Of a stretch of 64,000 nucleotides of DNA, positions 49,544 through 58,417 are shown one piece after another. The notes under the pieces are model-generated. The model saw nothing but the letters and a program-made list of their open reading frames with translations. It made no database searches and was not told the origin of the DNA. Location: assembly GCF_014194975.1 (NCBI RefSeq), contig NZ_JACIAY010000012.1, positions 62,001 to 126,000 on the forward strand. Direction: 5' to 3'. Every line of letters begins with the position of its first letter. The stretch's first letter is position 1. Origin of the DNA: Sphingomonas sp. BK580 (GTDB taxonomy: Bacteria; Pseudomonadota; Alphaproteobacteria; Sphingomonadales; Sphingomonadaceae). The position numbers and the translations under genes were made by a program.

Positions 49544-50113
49544 ATGACCGACAGCAACGCGGCGCGCTACCCGCTCCTCGCCAACCCGCACATCCAGCTC
49601 CACGGCACCGTGGACGACATGATGTACGCACGGTTCAAGGAGCAACTCGCCGCCGTGCCCGCGGAGGGCCCAATCGTCATCTCGCTTACCACCCTCGGCG
49701 GCGATCCCGAGATGGCGCGCGCGATGGGCGACTCGATCCGCCTGCTGCGCGAGTACACCGGTCGTGAGGCGCTGTTCCTCGGCAAGGTCGCGGTCTATTC
49801 CGCCGGCGCGACCTTCATGTCGGCCTTCCCGGTCGAGTGCCGCTTCCTCACGCGCAACTCGCGCCTGATGATCCACGAGCGCAGCATGACCAGCACGCTC
49901 CAGCTCTCCGGCCCGCTCAACACCATCCCGCCGGTCCTCAAGGCGAAGCTCAACGAGATCGCCGACTCGATCCGCATCCAGGAGGAGGGCTTCGCCGACC
50001 TCGTCCGCGGCAGCCAGGTGACGCTCGACGAGCTCAAGAAGCGCGCGCCGGACAATTGGTACATCGAGGCGAACGAGGCCCGTGACCTCGGCCTGGTGCT
50101 CGACGTGATCTGA
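49544..50113 (+). CDS. ClpP-like serine protease subunit
   Basis: 189 residues, near ClpP length. The nucleophile Ser is in VYSAGATFMSAF and the His in MIHERSM; the Asp completing the triad is not certain by eye. IVISLTTLGGDPEMA matches the ClpP substrate-groove strand. Unlike housekeeping clpP it has no clpX or lon neighbour, and the SAGA box differs from ASMGA, so it belongs to the divergent ClpP/S14-like group common in sphingomonads. Its partner ATPase is unknown. Confidence 0.82.
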   Translation: MTDSNAARYPLLANPHIQLHGTVDDMMYARFKEQLAAVPAEGPIVISLTTLGGDPEMARAMGDSIRLLREYTGREALFLGKVAVYSAGATFMSAFPVECRFLTRNSRLMIHERSMTSTLQLSGPLNTIPPVLKAKLNEIADSIRIQEEGFADLVRGSQVTLDELKKRAPDNWYIEANEARDLGLVLDVI

Positions 50114-50161
50114 CGTTCCCGCCGCGCGGCCAGCCCACGGGCTGACCCGCGGCGGGGCACC

Positions 50162-50761
50162 TCACGCGAACGCCGGCGCCTGGCGGAGCTGGTGATAGGC
50201 GCTGATCACCTTGGCCAGCATCGCCTCGTGGCTGCGGTCACCGCCGTTGCGGTCGGGGTGATAGCGGCGCACCAGCTCGGAATAGCGGCGGCGCAACGCG
50301 GCGCGGTCGGCGTCCGCCGCCAGCCCCAGTGTCTCCAGGTTGCGGCGATCCTCCCCCGACAACGGCTTGCCATCGGTGCGCTCGGGCGCGGCGGTGCGGC
50401 GGAAGCGCGCGCCGATCGCGTCGAGCGGGTCGGCGAAGTCGGCCCAGCGCGGCCCCTGGTCGCCGCTGCCCGCGCGCGCGAACGCCCGCGTCTCGCGCTC
50501 CCACCCCGCCAGCGGCCGCTGCGCGCGGTGGATCTCCTCCGCGGTCATCCCGTCGAAGTAATTGTAGCCCGCGTTGAAGGCACGGATATGGTCGAGGCAG
50601 AACCAGCGGAAGCGCGGCGGCCCCTCGGCGTTGGCCGGCCCCTCCAGCGGCGGTGCGCGGAACTCGCCGGCGGCGGCGCAGCCGGGATGCGCGCAGGCCT
50701 GCGCCGCGCCTTCCACGCGGCCGTGGAACCTCGTCTGCGGTCGATCCTTGTTGGGCTTCAC
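50162..50761 (-). CDS. J-domain protein (DnaJ family)
   Basis: 199 residues. The J domain is at the C-terminus (about 138-195), with the Hsp70-contact motif HPD in YHPDRNGGDRS. This N-to-C reversed layout is typical of alphaproteobacterial co-chaperones such as the DjlA-unlike short J proteins. The N-terminal part has CAHPGCAAAGEFRAP and WFCLDHIRAFN, a possible zinc ribbon-like site with three or four Cys/His. It likely stimulates DnaK on a special client. GTG 50761; divergent from bolA with 35 bp between. Confidence 0.85.
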   Translation of the reverse strand: MKPNKDRPQTRFHGRVEGAAQACAHPGCAAAGEFRAPPLEGPANAEGPPRFRWFCLDHIRAFNAGYNYFDGMTAEEIHRAQRPLAGWERETRAFARAGSGDQGPRWADFADPLDAIGARFRRTAAPERTDGKPLSGEDRRNLETLGLAADADRAALRRRYSELVRRYHPDRNGGDRSHEAMLAKVISAYHQLRQAPAFA

Positions 50762-50796
50762 TGAACTGCCGTCGCTTCCCGGACAAAGGACGGTAT

Positions 50797-51096
50797 ATGG
50801 GAAGGATGACCGACGCTTCCACCGGGCCGATCGCGGCCGAGATCACCGCCCGTCTCACCGCGGCGCTCGCTCCGTCGCGGCTCGAGGTGATCAACGAGAG
50901 TGCGCATCACCGCGGCCACGCCGGCGACGACGGCAGCGGCGAGAGCCACTTCCGCGTTGTGGTGGAGAGCCCCGCCTTCACCGGCCGGTCGCGGGTCGAG
51001 CGCCAGCGGCTGGTCAACCGCGCGCTCGCCGAGCTGCTCGCCGACCACGTCCACGCGCTCGCGATCCGCGCCACCGCGCCGGGCGAGCCGGCGTGA
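50797..51096 (+). CDS. bolA: BolA family protein
   Basis: 99 residues. The KH-like BolA fold is visible: ALAPSRLEVINESAHHRGH, SHFRVVVESPAF, RQRLVNRALAELLADHVHAL. The His in ESHFRV and the loop HHRGH are the cluster-binding residues used with monothiol glutaredoxin. It probably takes part in iron-sulfur handling. AAGGA lies 6 bases before ATG 50797, which decides it over ATG 50806. The stop overlaps the GST start (GTGA). Confidence 0.88.
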   Translation: MGRMTDASTGPIAAEITARLTAALAPSRLEVINESAHHRGHAGDDGSGESHFRVVVESPAFTGRSRVERQRLVNRALAELLADHVHALAIRATAPGEPA

Positions 51097-51803
51097 GCGG
51101 TTACCGGCTCTGGTACTGGCCGACGATCCAGGGCCGCGGCGAGTTTGTCCGGCTCGCGCTCGAGGCCGGCGGGATCGCCTATGAGGACAGCGCGCGCGCG
51201 CACGGCATGGAGGCGATGCTGGCCGACATGGCCGCGCACGCGCCCTTCGCGCCGTTCGCGCCGCCGTATCTGGTGGCGGACGGCCGCGCGGTGGCGCAGG
51301 TCGCCGACATCCTGCTCTACCTCGGCGACCGGCACGGGCTGGCACCGGGCGACGCGGCGACGCGCTACTGGCTCCACCAGCTCCAGCTCACCGTCGCCGA
51401 CCTGGTGGCCGAGGCGCACAACGTCCACCACCCGGTCGCGGCCATGGCCTATTACGAGGAGCAGAAACCCGAGGCGGCGCGCGCCGCGGCACCATTCCGC
51501 GACGAGCGCATCCCCAAGTTCCTCGACCATTTCGAGGCGGCGACGCGTGCCGTCGCGGGCGACTGGGTCGCGGGCGAGCGCTGGAGCTATGTCGACACCT
51601 CGCTGTTCCAGGTGATCGCGGGGCTGCGCTACGCCTTCCCGCGGCGGATGGCGACGCTGGCCCCGCGCTACACAGGGCTCGCGAAGCTGCACGACCGCGT
51701 CGCCGCGCTCCCCACGGTGAAGGCCTATCTCGCCAGCGAGCGGCGGCTGGCGTTCAGCGAGGAGGGCATCTTCCGCCACTATCCCGAACTCGACGACGGG
51801 TGA
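51093..51803 (+). CDS. Glutathione S-transferase family protein
   Basis: 236 residues. The N-terminal thioredoxin-like half (YRLWYWPTIQGRGEFVRLALEAGG) resembles the sigma/alpha-type GST entry, with Tyr or Arg near the glutathione site. The C-terminal helical half is normal. GTG 51093 overlaps bolA. It may conjugate or reduce glutathione adducts; substrate unknown. Close pairing with BolA hints at a glutathione-linked iron-sulfur or stress role, which is inference. Confidence 0.85.
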   Translation: MSGYRLWYWPTIQGRGEFVRLALEAGGIAYEDSARAHGMEAMLADMAAHAPFAPFAPPYLVADGRAVAQVADILLYLGDRHGLAPGDAATRYWLHQLQLTVADLVAEAHNVHHPVAAMAYYEEQKPEAARAAAPFRDERIPKFLDHFEAATRAVAGDWVAGERWSYVDTSLFQVIAGLRYAFPRRMATLAPRYTGLAKLHDRVAALPTVKAYLASERRLAFSEEGIFRHYPELDDG

Positions 51804-51813
51804 GGGCGTCCCA

Positions 51814-51830
51814 CCTCCCCGACGGGGAGG
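51814..51830. terminator. Hairpin between convergent GST and molybdoprotein genes
   Basis: CCTCCCC-GAC-GGGGAGG is a perfect 7-bp stem. It matches the hairpin at 38021-38040 and could stop transcription from both sides. Confidence 0.45.
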
Positions 51831-51851
51831 CTCGATCGGTGACTCCCTCGC

Positions 51852-52610
51852 TCAGATCCCCGCCCACCAGTCGTAGTCGACGTTATCTTCCCAATAGCCG
51901 CCGCGCCCCTTGCCCACGCCGGCGAGCGACTCCACCGCGGTGAGGCGCATCAGATATTTCGCCTGCTTGTAGCCGAGCTGGCGCTCGACCCGCAGCCGCA
52001 GTGGCGCGCCGTGGCCGACGTCGAGGAAGCGGTCGTTCATCGCCCAGGCCAGGATCGTCTGCGGGTGGAAGGCGTCCACCCGGTCGATCGATTCGTAATA
52101 AGGCGCGCCGCCGTAATAGTCGGCGCAGGTGAAGACGACGTAGCGTGCGCGGTCGCTCAGCCCCGCGGCGCGGAGCACGTCGGCGAGCCGCGGCCCCTGC
52201 CACTTGCCGATCGCGCTCCATCCCTCGACGCAGTCGTGCCGCGTGATCTGGGCGCGCTGCGGGAAGACGCCCAGATCGCGCAGCGACAGCGCGAGCGGGC
52301 GCGCCACCAGCCCGTCCACCGTCAGCCGCCAGTCGGCGAAGCGCCCGTCGCGCAGGGCTGCGTAGGCGTCGGTGCCCGGGTCGCGCGTGCCGTTGGTGCG
52401 GAAGCGCGGCGACATCTGGTCGGGGCGGAACTCGGGTGCGAGCGCGTCGCGGTCGAACAGCGCGCGCTGCAGCCCGCGATGGATGTCCTCGCCCTTGAAC
52501 AGGATCGTGCGGACCTCGGGCTGCTGGATGACGCGGTCGCACGCGCCGAGCAGCAGCGCGCTCCCCCCGGCCGCGCCGCGCGCGAGCAGCTGGCGCCGCC
52601 GCCACATCAT
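51852..52610 (-). CDS. Molybdopterin-dependent oxidoreductase, Tat lipoprotein (SUOX/YedY fold)
   Basis: 252 residues. The N-terminus has a twin-arginine-like signal (RRRQLLARGAAGG) and a lipobox with Cys24 (LLGAC), so it should be exported folded and lipid-anchored. The molybdenum ligand is Cys127 in HDCVEGWSAIGKW, and YYGGAPYYESID and GAPLRLRVERQLGYKQAKYL are typical of the sulfite-oxidase/YedY fold. It overlaps its upstream partner, a cytochrome b561, by ATGA. The pair probably reduces or oxidises a periplasmic sulfur compound; MsrP-type methionine sulfoxide reductase is one possibility but is not proven. Confidence 0.87.
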   Translation of the reverse strand: MMWRRRQLLARGAAGGSALLLGACDRVIQQPEVRTILFKGEDIHRGLQRALFDRDALAPEFRPDQMSPRFRTNGTRDPGTDAYAALRDGRFADWRLTVDGLVARPLALSLRDLGVFPQRAQITRHDCVEGWSAIGKWQGPRLADVLRAAGLSDRARYVVFTCADYYGGAPYYESIDRVDAFHPQTILAWAMNDRFLDVGHGAPLRLRVERQLGYKQAKYLMRLTAVESLAGVGKGRGGYWEDNVDYDWWAGI

Positions 52611-53299
52611 TCGGGCACCCGCCACCAGCCGGTGATCATCGAGCGCAGCTCGTTGCCGATCCCGGCGAGGATGACCAATGTCAGGTGCACGACGGTGAAC
52701 AGCGCCAGACCCGCCATCGCGAGGAAGTGGAGCGAGCGGGCCGACTGGCGCCCGCCGAACAGCTCGAGCAGCCACGGCCAGGCCGCGTCCATCCCCGGCG
52801 AGAGCGCCAGGCCGGTGAGAATGACGAGCGGCAGCAGCACGAAGATCACCGCGACGTAGCTCAGCTTCTGCAGCACGTTGTACTCGCCCGGGGCCTCGGG
52901 ATCGTGGAAGCGCAGGTCGAGGTGAGCGCGCACGTCGGCGGCGATATGCGCTGGCGCGAGGTCGCGGCGGCGCAGGCGCAGGTCGCGCTGGAAGTGGCGG
53001 TTGATCAGGCTCACGATCATGTAGCCGAGCAGCGAGAAGGCCAGCACCAGCGCGAAGAACAGGTGCCAGCGCCGCGAGATCGCGAGATTGTAGTTGGCCG
53101 GGATGGTCAGCCACGCGGGGAAGCGCGGCAGCTGCGCCCAGGCATGGTCGAAATTGGCGCCGTAGCGTCCCCAGTAGAGCCGCGGGTGCGCGTTGGAGAT
53201 GCCCAGCCCCGAGCCGATCAGCACGATCACCGCGACCGCGTTGAGCCAGTGCCACAGCCGCGTGGCGAGCCGGTGACGGCGAATGGCGGTTGCACCCAT
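52607..53299 (-). CDS. Cytochrome b561-type membrane subunit
   Basis: 230 residues, four main helices. Heme-ligand histidines are in RLWHWLNA, RRWHLFF, SLHFLA and VVHLTLV. It would pass quinone-pool electrons to or from the molybdoenzyme encoded just downstream and overlapping by ATGA. The family is the DUF4405/cytochrome b/b6-like group that also serves Ni-hydrogenases. Confidence 0.88.
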   Translation of the reverse strand: MGATAIRRHRLATRLWHWLNAVAVIVLIGSGLGISNAHPRLYWGRYGANFDHAWAQLPRFPAWLTIPANYNLAISRRWHLFFALVLAFSLLGYMIVSLINRHFQRDLRLRRRDLAPAHIAADVRAHLDLRFHDPEAPGEYNVLQKLSYVAVIFVLLPLVILTGLALSPGMDAAWPWLLELFGGRQSARSLHFLAMAGLALFTVVHLTLVILAGIGNELRSMITGWWRVPE

Positions 53300-53325
53300 G
53301 CACCCAGCCTAGCAGAGGTTAGCCC

Positions 53326-53946
53326 ATGACCGAATGGCATTTCTACGAGCCCGAGCAGGGTCATGGCCTGCGCCACGATCCCCTCAACGCGATCGTCGCG
53401 CCGCGCCCGATCGGCTGGATCAGCACCGTGTCGCGCGCCGGGGTGCGCAACCTGGCGCCCTACAGCTTCTTCAACCTGTTCAACTACAGGCCGCCGATCG
53501 TCGGGTTCTGCTCGGTGGGCGCCAAGGACTCGCTGGCCAACGCGCGCGAAACCGGCGAGTTCGTGTGGAACCTGGCGATCCGCGACCTCGCCGAGGCGAT
53601 GAACGCGACCTCGGCCGCCACCTCGCCCGAGACCGACGAGTTCGCGCTGGCCGGGTTGGAGACGCTGCCCTCCGCCAAGGTGCGGCCGCCGCGCGTGGCG
53701 GCCAGCCCGGTGCAGTTCGAGTGCGTCGTCACCCAGGTGGTGCAGCTCGAGTCGCGCGCCGGCGATCAGCTGCCGTCGTGGCTGGTGCTGGGCGAAGCGG
53801 TGGCGGTCCATCTCGACCGCGCCCTGCTCGACGACGGTGTCTACCAGACCGCGCGCGCGCGCCCGATCACGCGCGGCGGTGGCCCGGCGGATTACTTCGA
53901 GATCACCCCCGAGCAGCTGTTCCGGCTGGAGCGGCCGAAGGGCTGA
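53326..53946 (+). CDS. Flavin reductase-like domain protein
   Basis: 206 residues. The split-barrel FMN-binding domain shows APRPIGWISTVSRAG, NLAPYSFFNLFNYRPPIVGF and ETGEFVWNLA, the usual signature of the flavin-reductase-like family. It probably reduces FMN with NAD(P)H, perhaps for a monooxygenase elsewhere. Divergent from the cytochrome b561 gene, 26 bp apart. Confidence 0.9.
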   Translation: MTEWHFYEPEQGHGLRHDPLNAIVAPRPIGWISTVSRAGVRNLAPYSFFNLFNYRPPIVGFCSVGAKDSLANARETGEFVWNLAIRDLAEAMNATSAATSPETDEFALAGLETLPSAKVRPPRVAASPVQFECVVTQVVQLESRAGDQLPSWLVLGEAVAVHLDRALLDDGVYQTARARPITRGGGPADYFEITPEQLFRLERPKG

Positions 53947-54136
53947 GGCGCGGGGCGCGGAGGTCTTCCCCGACAGGGCGAAGGGGACGAGCCGAAGGCT
54001 GCTGGAGGGGGGATGGCCGCAGGCGTTACGGCAGACGGCAGCGGTGTCGCCCTCCACGTTTCATAACACCCGCGGCGAGCTCCCTCTGTCAGCGCTGCGC
54101 GCTGCCACCGCCCCGAACCGGAAGGATTTGCGCGCG

Positions 54137-54376
54137 CTACGCCACCGGCGCGGTTCCTACGGTGGCGACGATCACCGAGAACAGCAGCCCGCCGCGCTGG
54201 TCGAGAAGCTCGACCCGCCAGTCCTCGCCGCGCAGCAGCGCATCGACCTCGTCGCGCATCACGTCGGCCGCGAAGCGGACGGCCGCCGCGCGAGCGTCCG
54301 CCAGCGTGCTGAACTCCTGCCCGATCGCGTCGGGGTGCGAGACGCCGTCGCGCACGTTGAAGAAATAGCGCTGCAT
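54137..54376 (-). CDS. DUF6894 family protein
   Basis: 79 residues. It opens MQRYFFNVRDGVSHPD and continues with ADARAAAVRFAADVMRDE, the standard DUF6894 text (small alphaproteobacterial proteins of unknown function). AAGGAG lies 7 bases before ATG 54376. A perfect FNR-type box is 28 bp upstream of the start codon, so expression may respond to oxygen. Confidence 0.85.
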   Translation of the reverse strand: MQRYFFNVRDGVSHPDAIGQEFSTLADARAAAVRFAADVMRDEVDALLRGEDWRVELLDQRGGLLFSVIVATVGTAPVA

Positions 54377-54403
54377 CAGCGGCTCCTTTCCGCCGTGATA
54401 AGC

Positions 54404-54417
54404 TTGATCTCGATCAA
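54404..54417. promoter_or_regulatory. Perfect FNR/FixK-type box
   Basis: TTGAT-CTCG-ATCAA, within a longer palindrome GCTTGATCTCGATCAAGC (54402-54419 region). It lies between the divergent DUF6894 gene and the small membrane-protein gene at 54547 and could serve either. The first such site is at 468-481. Confidence 0.6.
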
Positions 54418-54546
54418 GCGTCCTCAATGAAGGTTAGGAAGGATGCCGTTTCTCCCGCGCGCCCGGCGCGCCTCGTCTGATCGAGGTGAGTGCGCGCCGC
54501 GTGGCCCCGCCTAGGCTGAACCGCTCGCCGATGACGGAGCTCCTGC

Positions 54547-54726
54547 ATGTCCGATCCCAAGATGCCGAGCCGCCGCGCGCTGCGCGTGCTGGCGCTGCTC
54601 GCCGCCTTCGTCGCGCTGATCTGGGTGGTAATCTTCGTCGGCGAGAATGTCGCGCACTATCGCTCGCTGGCGAAGCAGCAGCGCGCCGGCGAGCCCGGCG
54701 GGGTGCCGCGCCGGCCTCAGCCGTAG
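54547..54726 (+). CDS. Small single-helix membrane protein
   Basis: 59 residues: a short basic N-terminus (MSDPKMPSRRALR), one membrane helix (VLALLAAFVALIWVVIFVG) and a basic, Pro-rich tail. GGAG lies 7 bases before ATG 54547. It overlaps the TSUP gene tail-to-tail by 10 bp. The sequence is not known to me; too short for standard size cut-offs. An FNR-type box is 130 bp upstream. Confidence 0.6.
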   Translation: MSDPKMPSRRALRVLALLAAFVALIWVVIFVGENVAHYRSLAKQQRAGEPGGVPRRPQP

Positions 54727-55475
54727 GCGCGCCAGAAGAACACCGCGGTGGTGGCGGCGGTGACCAGGATCGTCCAGCCGCGCACCACCCCCGCGGGCAG
54801 TCGCTTGCCCACGCTCGCGCCGGCCCAGCCGCCGAGGGTCCCGCCGAGCAGCATCGGCGCTCCGGCCTGCCAGCGCACCAGCCCGGTGGTGATGAACACC
54901 AGCGCCGCGGCGGCATTGGCCATCGCCAGCATCAGCGTGCGCGGCGCGAACAGCGCGCGCGGGCTGGCGCCGGCGAGCAGGCCGTAGGTCGCGGTCAGCA
55001 TGATCCCGACGCCGCCGCCGAAATAGCCGCCATAGGTGCCGAGCAGCGCCTGCGCGACGAACAGGCTGCGCCGCCCGATCGTGACCCGTCGCGCCAGCCA
55101 CGCCGCCCCGGCCGGGCCGAGCACGATCGCCACCAGCGCCACCAGCAGCAGCCACGGCACGATCAGGTCGAAGGCGCGGCTGGGCGTCACCACCAGCAAG
55201 GTGCTGCCGACCAGTCCGGCGAGGAAGGTCACCGCCGCCAGCCGGCGCAGCGACACGCCCGCGACCGGGCCGAGCTCGTCGCGGAAGCTCCACACGCTCG
55301 CCCCCGCGCCGGGCAGCAGCGCGACGTTGGAGGTGGCATTGGCGACGTTGGCGGGCAGGCCGAGGCCGAGCAGCGCCGGCAGCGTGGCGAAGGTGCCGCC
55401 ACCCGCCAGCGCGTTCATCGCGCCGCCGACCGCGCCCGCCCCGGCCGCCAGCGCGACCGCGCCCCACTCAGCCAA
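54717..55475 (-). CDS. TSUP-family permease (TauE/SafE)
   Basis: 252 residues with about eight helices. [29 protein letters not shown] and a second half with [22 protein letters not shown] are the two repeated TSUP motifs. It likely moves sulfite, sulfoacetate or another small anion across the inner membrane. The start is TTG 55475, overlapping the rlmN end by 8 bp, so it is co-transcribed with rlmN. Confidence 0.88.
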   Translation of the reverse strand: MAEWGAVALAAGAGAVGGAMNALAGGGTFATLPALLGLGLPANVANATSNVALLPGAGASVWSFRDELGPVAGVSLRRLAAVTFLAGLVGSTLLVVTPSRAFDLIVPWLLLVALVAIVLGPAGAAWLARRVTIGRRSLFVAQALLGTYGGYFGGGVGIMLTATYGLLAGASPRALFAPRTLMLAMANAAAALVFITTGLVRWQAGAPMLLGGTLGGWAGASVGKRLPAGVVRGWTILVTAATTAVFFWRAYG

Positions 55476-56745
55476 GCGCCGCCTGCTTCTCCGCCGCGAT
55501 CCGGTCGAGCTCCGCGCGGCTCTTCTTCTCGGCCGCGGTCTTGAGCTGGCCGCAGGCGGCGTCGATGTCGCGGCCGCGCGGGGTGCGCACCGGCGCCGAG
55601 ATGCCGCCCTCGAAGATGATCTCGCTGAAACGGCGCACGCGCTCGGGCGTCGACGTCTCGTAGGCGGCGCCGGGCCAGGGGTTGAACGGGATCAGGTTGA
55701 CCTTGGCGGGCAGCTGATAGTGGCGCAGCAGCCGCACCAGCTCGTGCGCCTCCGCGTCCGAGTCGTTCTTGTCCTTGAGCATCACGTACTCGAACGTGAT
55801 GCGGCGCGCGTTGTTGGCGCCGGGATAGTCGGCGCAGGCCTGGAGCAGCTGCTCGATGCCGTATTTGCGGTTGAGCGGCACGATCTCGTCGCGCACCTCC
55901 TTGGTCACCGCGTGGAGCGACACCGCGAGATTGACCCCGATCTCCTCGCCCGCGCGCGCCATCATCGGCACCACGCCCGAGGTGGAGAGCGTGATTCGGC
56001 GTTTGCTGAGCGCGAGGCCGTCGCCGTCCATGACGAGCTTGAGCGCGTCGCGTACCGCGTCGAAATTGTAGAGCGGCTCGCCCATGCCCATCATCACGAT
56101 GTTGGTGAGCATGCGGCCCTCGGGCTGGCTCGGCCACTCGCCGAGCGAGTCGCGCGCCAGCATCACCTGGCCGACGATCTCGCCCGCGGTCAGGTTGCGC
56201 ACCAGCCGCATCGTGCCGGTGTGGCAGAAGGTGCAGTTGAGCGTGCAACCGACCTGGCTCGACACGCAGAGCGTGCCGCGGTCGGCGTCGGGGATGAACA
56301 CCGCCTCATAGTCCTGCCCGTCGGGCGAGCGCAGCAGCCACTTGCGCGTGCCGTCGCTGGAGACCTGCGCCTCCACCACCTCGGGGCGGCCGATCACGAA
56401 GCGCTCGGTCAGCCACGGGTGCTGCGCCTTGGCGATGTCGGTCATCAGCGCGAAATCGGTGGCGCCGCGATTGTAGATCCAGTGCCAGATCTGCTTGGCG
56501 CGCAGCTTGGCCTGGCGCGGCTCGAGCCCGGCGGCGGCGAGCGTCTCGCGCAGCTGGTCCTTGGACAGGCCGATCAGGTCGACGCGACCGTCGGGGCGCG
56601 TCGCCGCGGCGCGCGGGACGGGCACGGGATCGATGTGCCCCGGGATGGGCATGGCGGCGGCCGGCTCTGTCAGCATCGCGCGCACATAGGCGATGTGTGC
56701 GCGATTTTCCAGTTCGGCGTGGGCGGCGGGATCTGCTTCTGCCAC
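55468..56745 (-). CDS. rlmN: Dual-specificity rRNA/tRNA methyltransferase RlmN
   Basis: 425 residues. The radical-SAM CxxxCxxC is Cys167, Cys171 and Cys174 in [10 protein letters not shown] resolving Cys sits near residue 398 (DAACGQL). [20 protein letters not shown] and VSLHAV are typical. It makes 2-methyladenosine in 23S rRNA and some tRNAs. The N-terminal ~55 residues are an extension normal for sphingomonads; an internal ATG ([10 protein letters not shown]) is a possible alternative start. Confidence 0.95.
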   Translation of the reverse strand: MAEADPAAHAELENRAHIAYVRAMLTEPAAAMPIPGHIDPVPVPRAAATRPDGRVDLIGLSKDQLRETLAAAGLEPRQAKLRAKQIWHWIYNRGATDFALMTDIAKAQHPWLTERFVIGRPEVVEAQVSSDGTRKWLLRSPDGQDYEAVFIPDADRGTLCVSSQVGCTLNCTFCHTGTMRLVRNLTAGEIVGQVMLARDSLGEWPSQPEGRMLTNIVMMGMGEPLYNFDAVRDALKLVMDGDGLALSKRRITLSTSGVVPMMARAGEEIGVNLAVSLHAVTKEVRDEIVPLNRKYGIEQLLQACADYPGANNARRITFEYVMLKDKNDSDAEAHELVRLLRHYQLPAKVNLIPFNPWPGAAYETSTPERVRRFSEIIFEGGISAPVRTPRGRDIDAACGQLKTAAEKKSRAELDRIAAEKQAALG

Positions 56746-56765
56746 GACGGGCGTATCGATTCTTC

Positions 56766-56890
56766 CTCGCAGGGGGAGGTGGCAGCCCGCAGGGCTGACG
56801 GAGGGGTGACCCGGCCCGCGGTTCCTGCTGGTCTCACGACACGCGACACCGCTTCGTCGTGCTGCGCCCTTACCCCTTCAAGGGGGGATG
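56766..56890. repeat. Degenerate MITE-like repeat
   Basis: CCTCGCAGGGGGAGGTGGC at the left end and the inner TGACGGAGGGGTG and CGCGACACCGCT match the element at 19261-19382. The right end is degraded to TTCAAGGGGGGATG. Lies between rlmN and the invasion-locus-B-like gene. Confidence 0.45.
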
Positions 56891-56937
56891 CTCCGGCCGC
56901 CAACACCCTTCACTCGCTCGCCCTAGAAGCAGCGTTC

Positions 56938-57405
56938 TCACCCGCCGGCGCATCCCAGTTGCGCCGCGTCGATCGCGGTGGGCGCGCCGGCGAGCGTGTA
57001 GCTGTCCGCGATGGCGCGCCCCGCGCGGTCGGCAGTGGTGAGCGTCATCAGCCGTCCCGCGCGCAGCGCCGCGACGATCGCGCGGTCGGTAGCGGCGTCC
57101 GGCGCGCGCGCGCTCGTCACGTCGCCCGCCAGTGCGAAGCGCCGCTCGCCTACCGCCAGCGTCACGCGGGCGTCGGCGCCGCGCGGACGCGACAGGCGGA
57201 AGTACACGCTGGGCGCGCGCGCCGGGCCGGCACGCGCCACCACGCTGGCGAAACCGCCGCGGCGATCGGTGGACCCGTCGTCGCGCACCGGCTGCGCGAT
57301 CGCGTAGCAGCGTGGCGGCGCGCCCTCGCGTAGCGCCGCCCAGCGCTCCCACACGCCGAGAGCACCGCGCTCCGCCGCCAATGCCAGCGCTACCGCGATC
57401 AGCAA
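56938..57405 (-). CDS. Invasion-associated locus B-like periplasmic protein
   Basis: 155 residues. A signal-like start is followed by LGVWERWAALREGAPPRCYAIAQP, VYFRLSRPRGADARVTLAVGERRFAL and IDAAQLGCAG, the pattern of IalB-like proteins seen beside rlmN in other sphingomonads (from memory). Two Cys (RCYAI, LGCAG) may form a disulfide. The start is TTG 57405 with GGAGGAGG seven bases upstream, which is decisive. Function in a free-living bacterium is unknown. Confidence 0.8.
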   Translation of the reverse strand: MLIAVALALAAERGALGVWERWAALREGAPPRCYAIAQPVRDDGSTDRRGGFASVVARAGPARAPSVYFRLSRPRGADARVTLAVGERRFALAGDVTSARAPDAATDRAIVAALRAGRLMTLTTADRAGRAIADSYTLAGAPTAIDAAQLGCAGG

Positions 57406-57561
57406 GATCCTGCCTCCTCCGCCTCCCTTCGCTCACCTACGAAGCGCTGTGGCCCATAAGCAACGGTTTTTCCTGTTTATGTGAGGTTCATGCAACGACG
57501 CGCGCGTTAACTAATTGACCCCGCACGCCCCAGGGTCGGGGCGAGAGGACTGGAGTGAGAC

Positions 57562-58176
57562 ATGCGTAAGCTTGCATTTGCCACCGCCGCGGCCGCGTTC
57601 GGCGTCGCGCTGGCAACCCCCGCGCTGGCACAGAACGGCGACTTCAGCGGCCCGCGGCTCGAGGCGCTCGCCGGCTACGACAATCTGCAGGACGGCGGCG
57701 ACGGCGATTCCGAGGGTCGCGAGGGCTTCACCTACGGCGCGCTGCTCGGCTACGATTTCCAGCGCGGCAACATCGTCTACGGGATCGACGGCGAGATCAC
57801 CGACGCGACCACCAAGAGCCGCAGCTACAACGAGGTGACCGCGGGCGACCGCTTCTCGGTCGAGGCGGGACGCGACCTCTATATCGGCGGCCGGCTCGGC
57901 TACGTGATCTCGCCCGCGGCGATGATCTACGCCAAGGGCGGCTACACCAACGCGCGCGTCGAGAGCCGCTACCAGCCCAACACCGGCGCGGACAGCGAAC
58001 TGGTCGACAAGGCCGACCTCGACGGCTTCCGCCTGGGCGCCGGGCTCGAGTACAAGCTCACCCCGACCGCCTTCGTGAAGGGCGAGTATCGCTACTCGCA
58101 CTACGGCGAGATCGAGGGCTACAACATCGACCTCGACCGTCACCAGCTGATGGCCGGCCTCGGTATCCGCTTCTGA
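57562..58176 (+). CDS. Outer-membrane beta-barrel protein
   Basis: 204 residues. Signal peptide 1-23 (ATPALA). Alternating aromatic strands (FTYGALLGYDFQRGNIVYGIDGEI, LYIGGRLGYVISPAAMIYAKGGYTNARV) and a terminal Phe (GLGIRF) fit an 8-stranded OmpW/OmpA-like barrel of the porin family. ATG 57562 is preceded by GAGAGGACTGGAG. It stands alone. The 156 bp upstream contain an AT-rich stretch but no promoter I can fix. Confidence 0.9.
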   Translation: MRKLAFATAAAAFGVALATPALAQNGDFSGPRLEALAGYDNLQDGGDGDSEGREGFTYGALLGYDFQRGNIVYGIDGEITDATTKSRSYNEVTAGDRFSVEAGRDLYIGGRLGYVISPAAMIYAKGGYTNARVESRYQPNTGADSELVDKADLDGFRLGAGLEYKLTPTAFVKGEYRYSHYGEIEGYNIDLDRHQLMAGLGIRF

Positions 58177-58214
58177 GACTAGCCCGGTGAGGCCAAGACG
58201 CCACGGAGGCAGAC

Positions 58215-58294
58215 GTGCTCCTGCGCACGCAGGAGCCCAGAGCCGAGAGCGCCGGCCTGCGTGACCCTGGGTTCCTGCGTTCGCAGGAACACGG
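58215..58294. repeat. REP-like paired palindromes
   Basis: GCTCCTGCGCACGCAGGAGC and GTTCCTGCGTTCGCAGGAAC, both perfect or near-perfect palindromes, lie about 35 bp apart after the barrel gene. The GTTCCTGCGTTCGCAGGAAC arm also appears as a fragment at about 35304 inside a coding sequence. Confidence 0.6.
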
Positions 58295-58417
58295 GGCGCA
58301 CCGCGCACTCATATAGACGCGAGGGGCCGGGGCGCTTGCTCCGGCCCTTCACTTTTGGCTAGGACGAGTCGGCCAATTGCCCCTGGTGAGTGACCTGCGG
58401 GCCCGGGGGACGTGACG

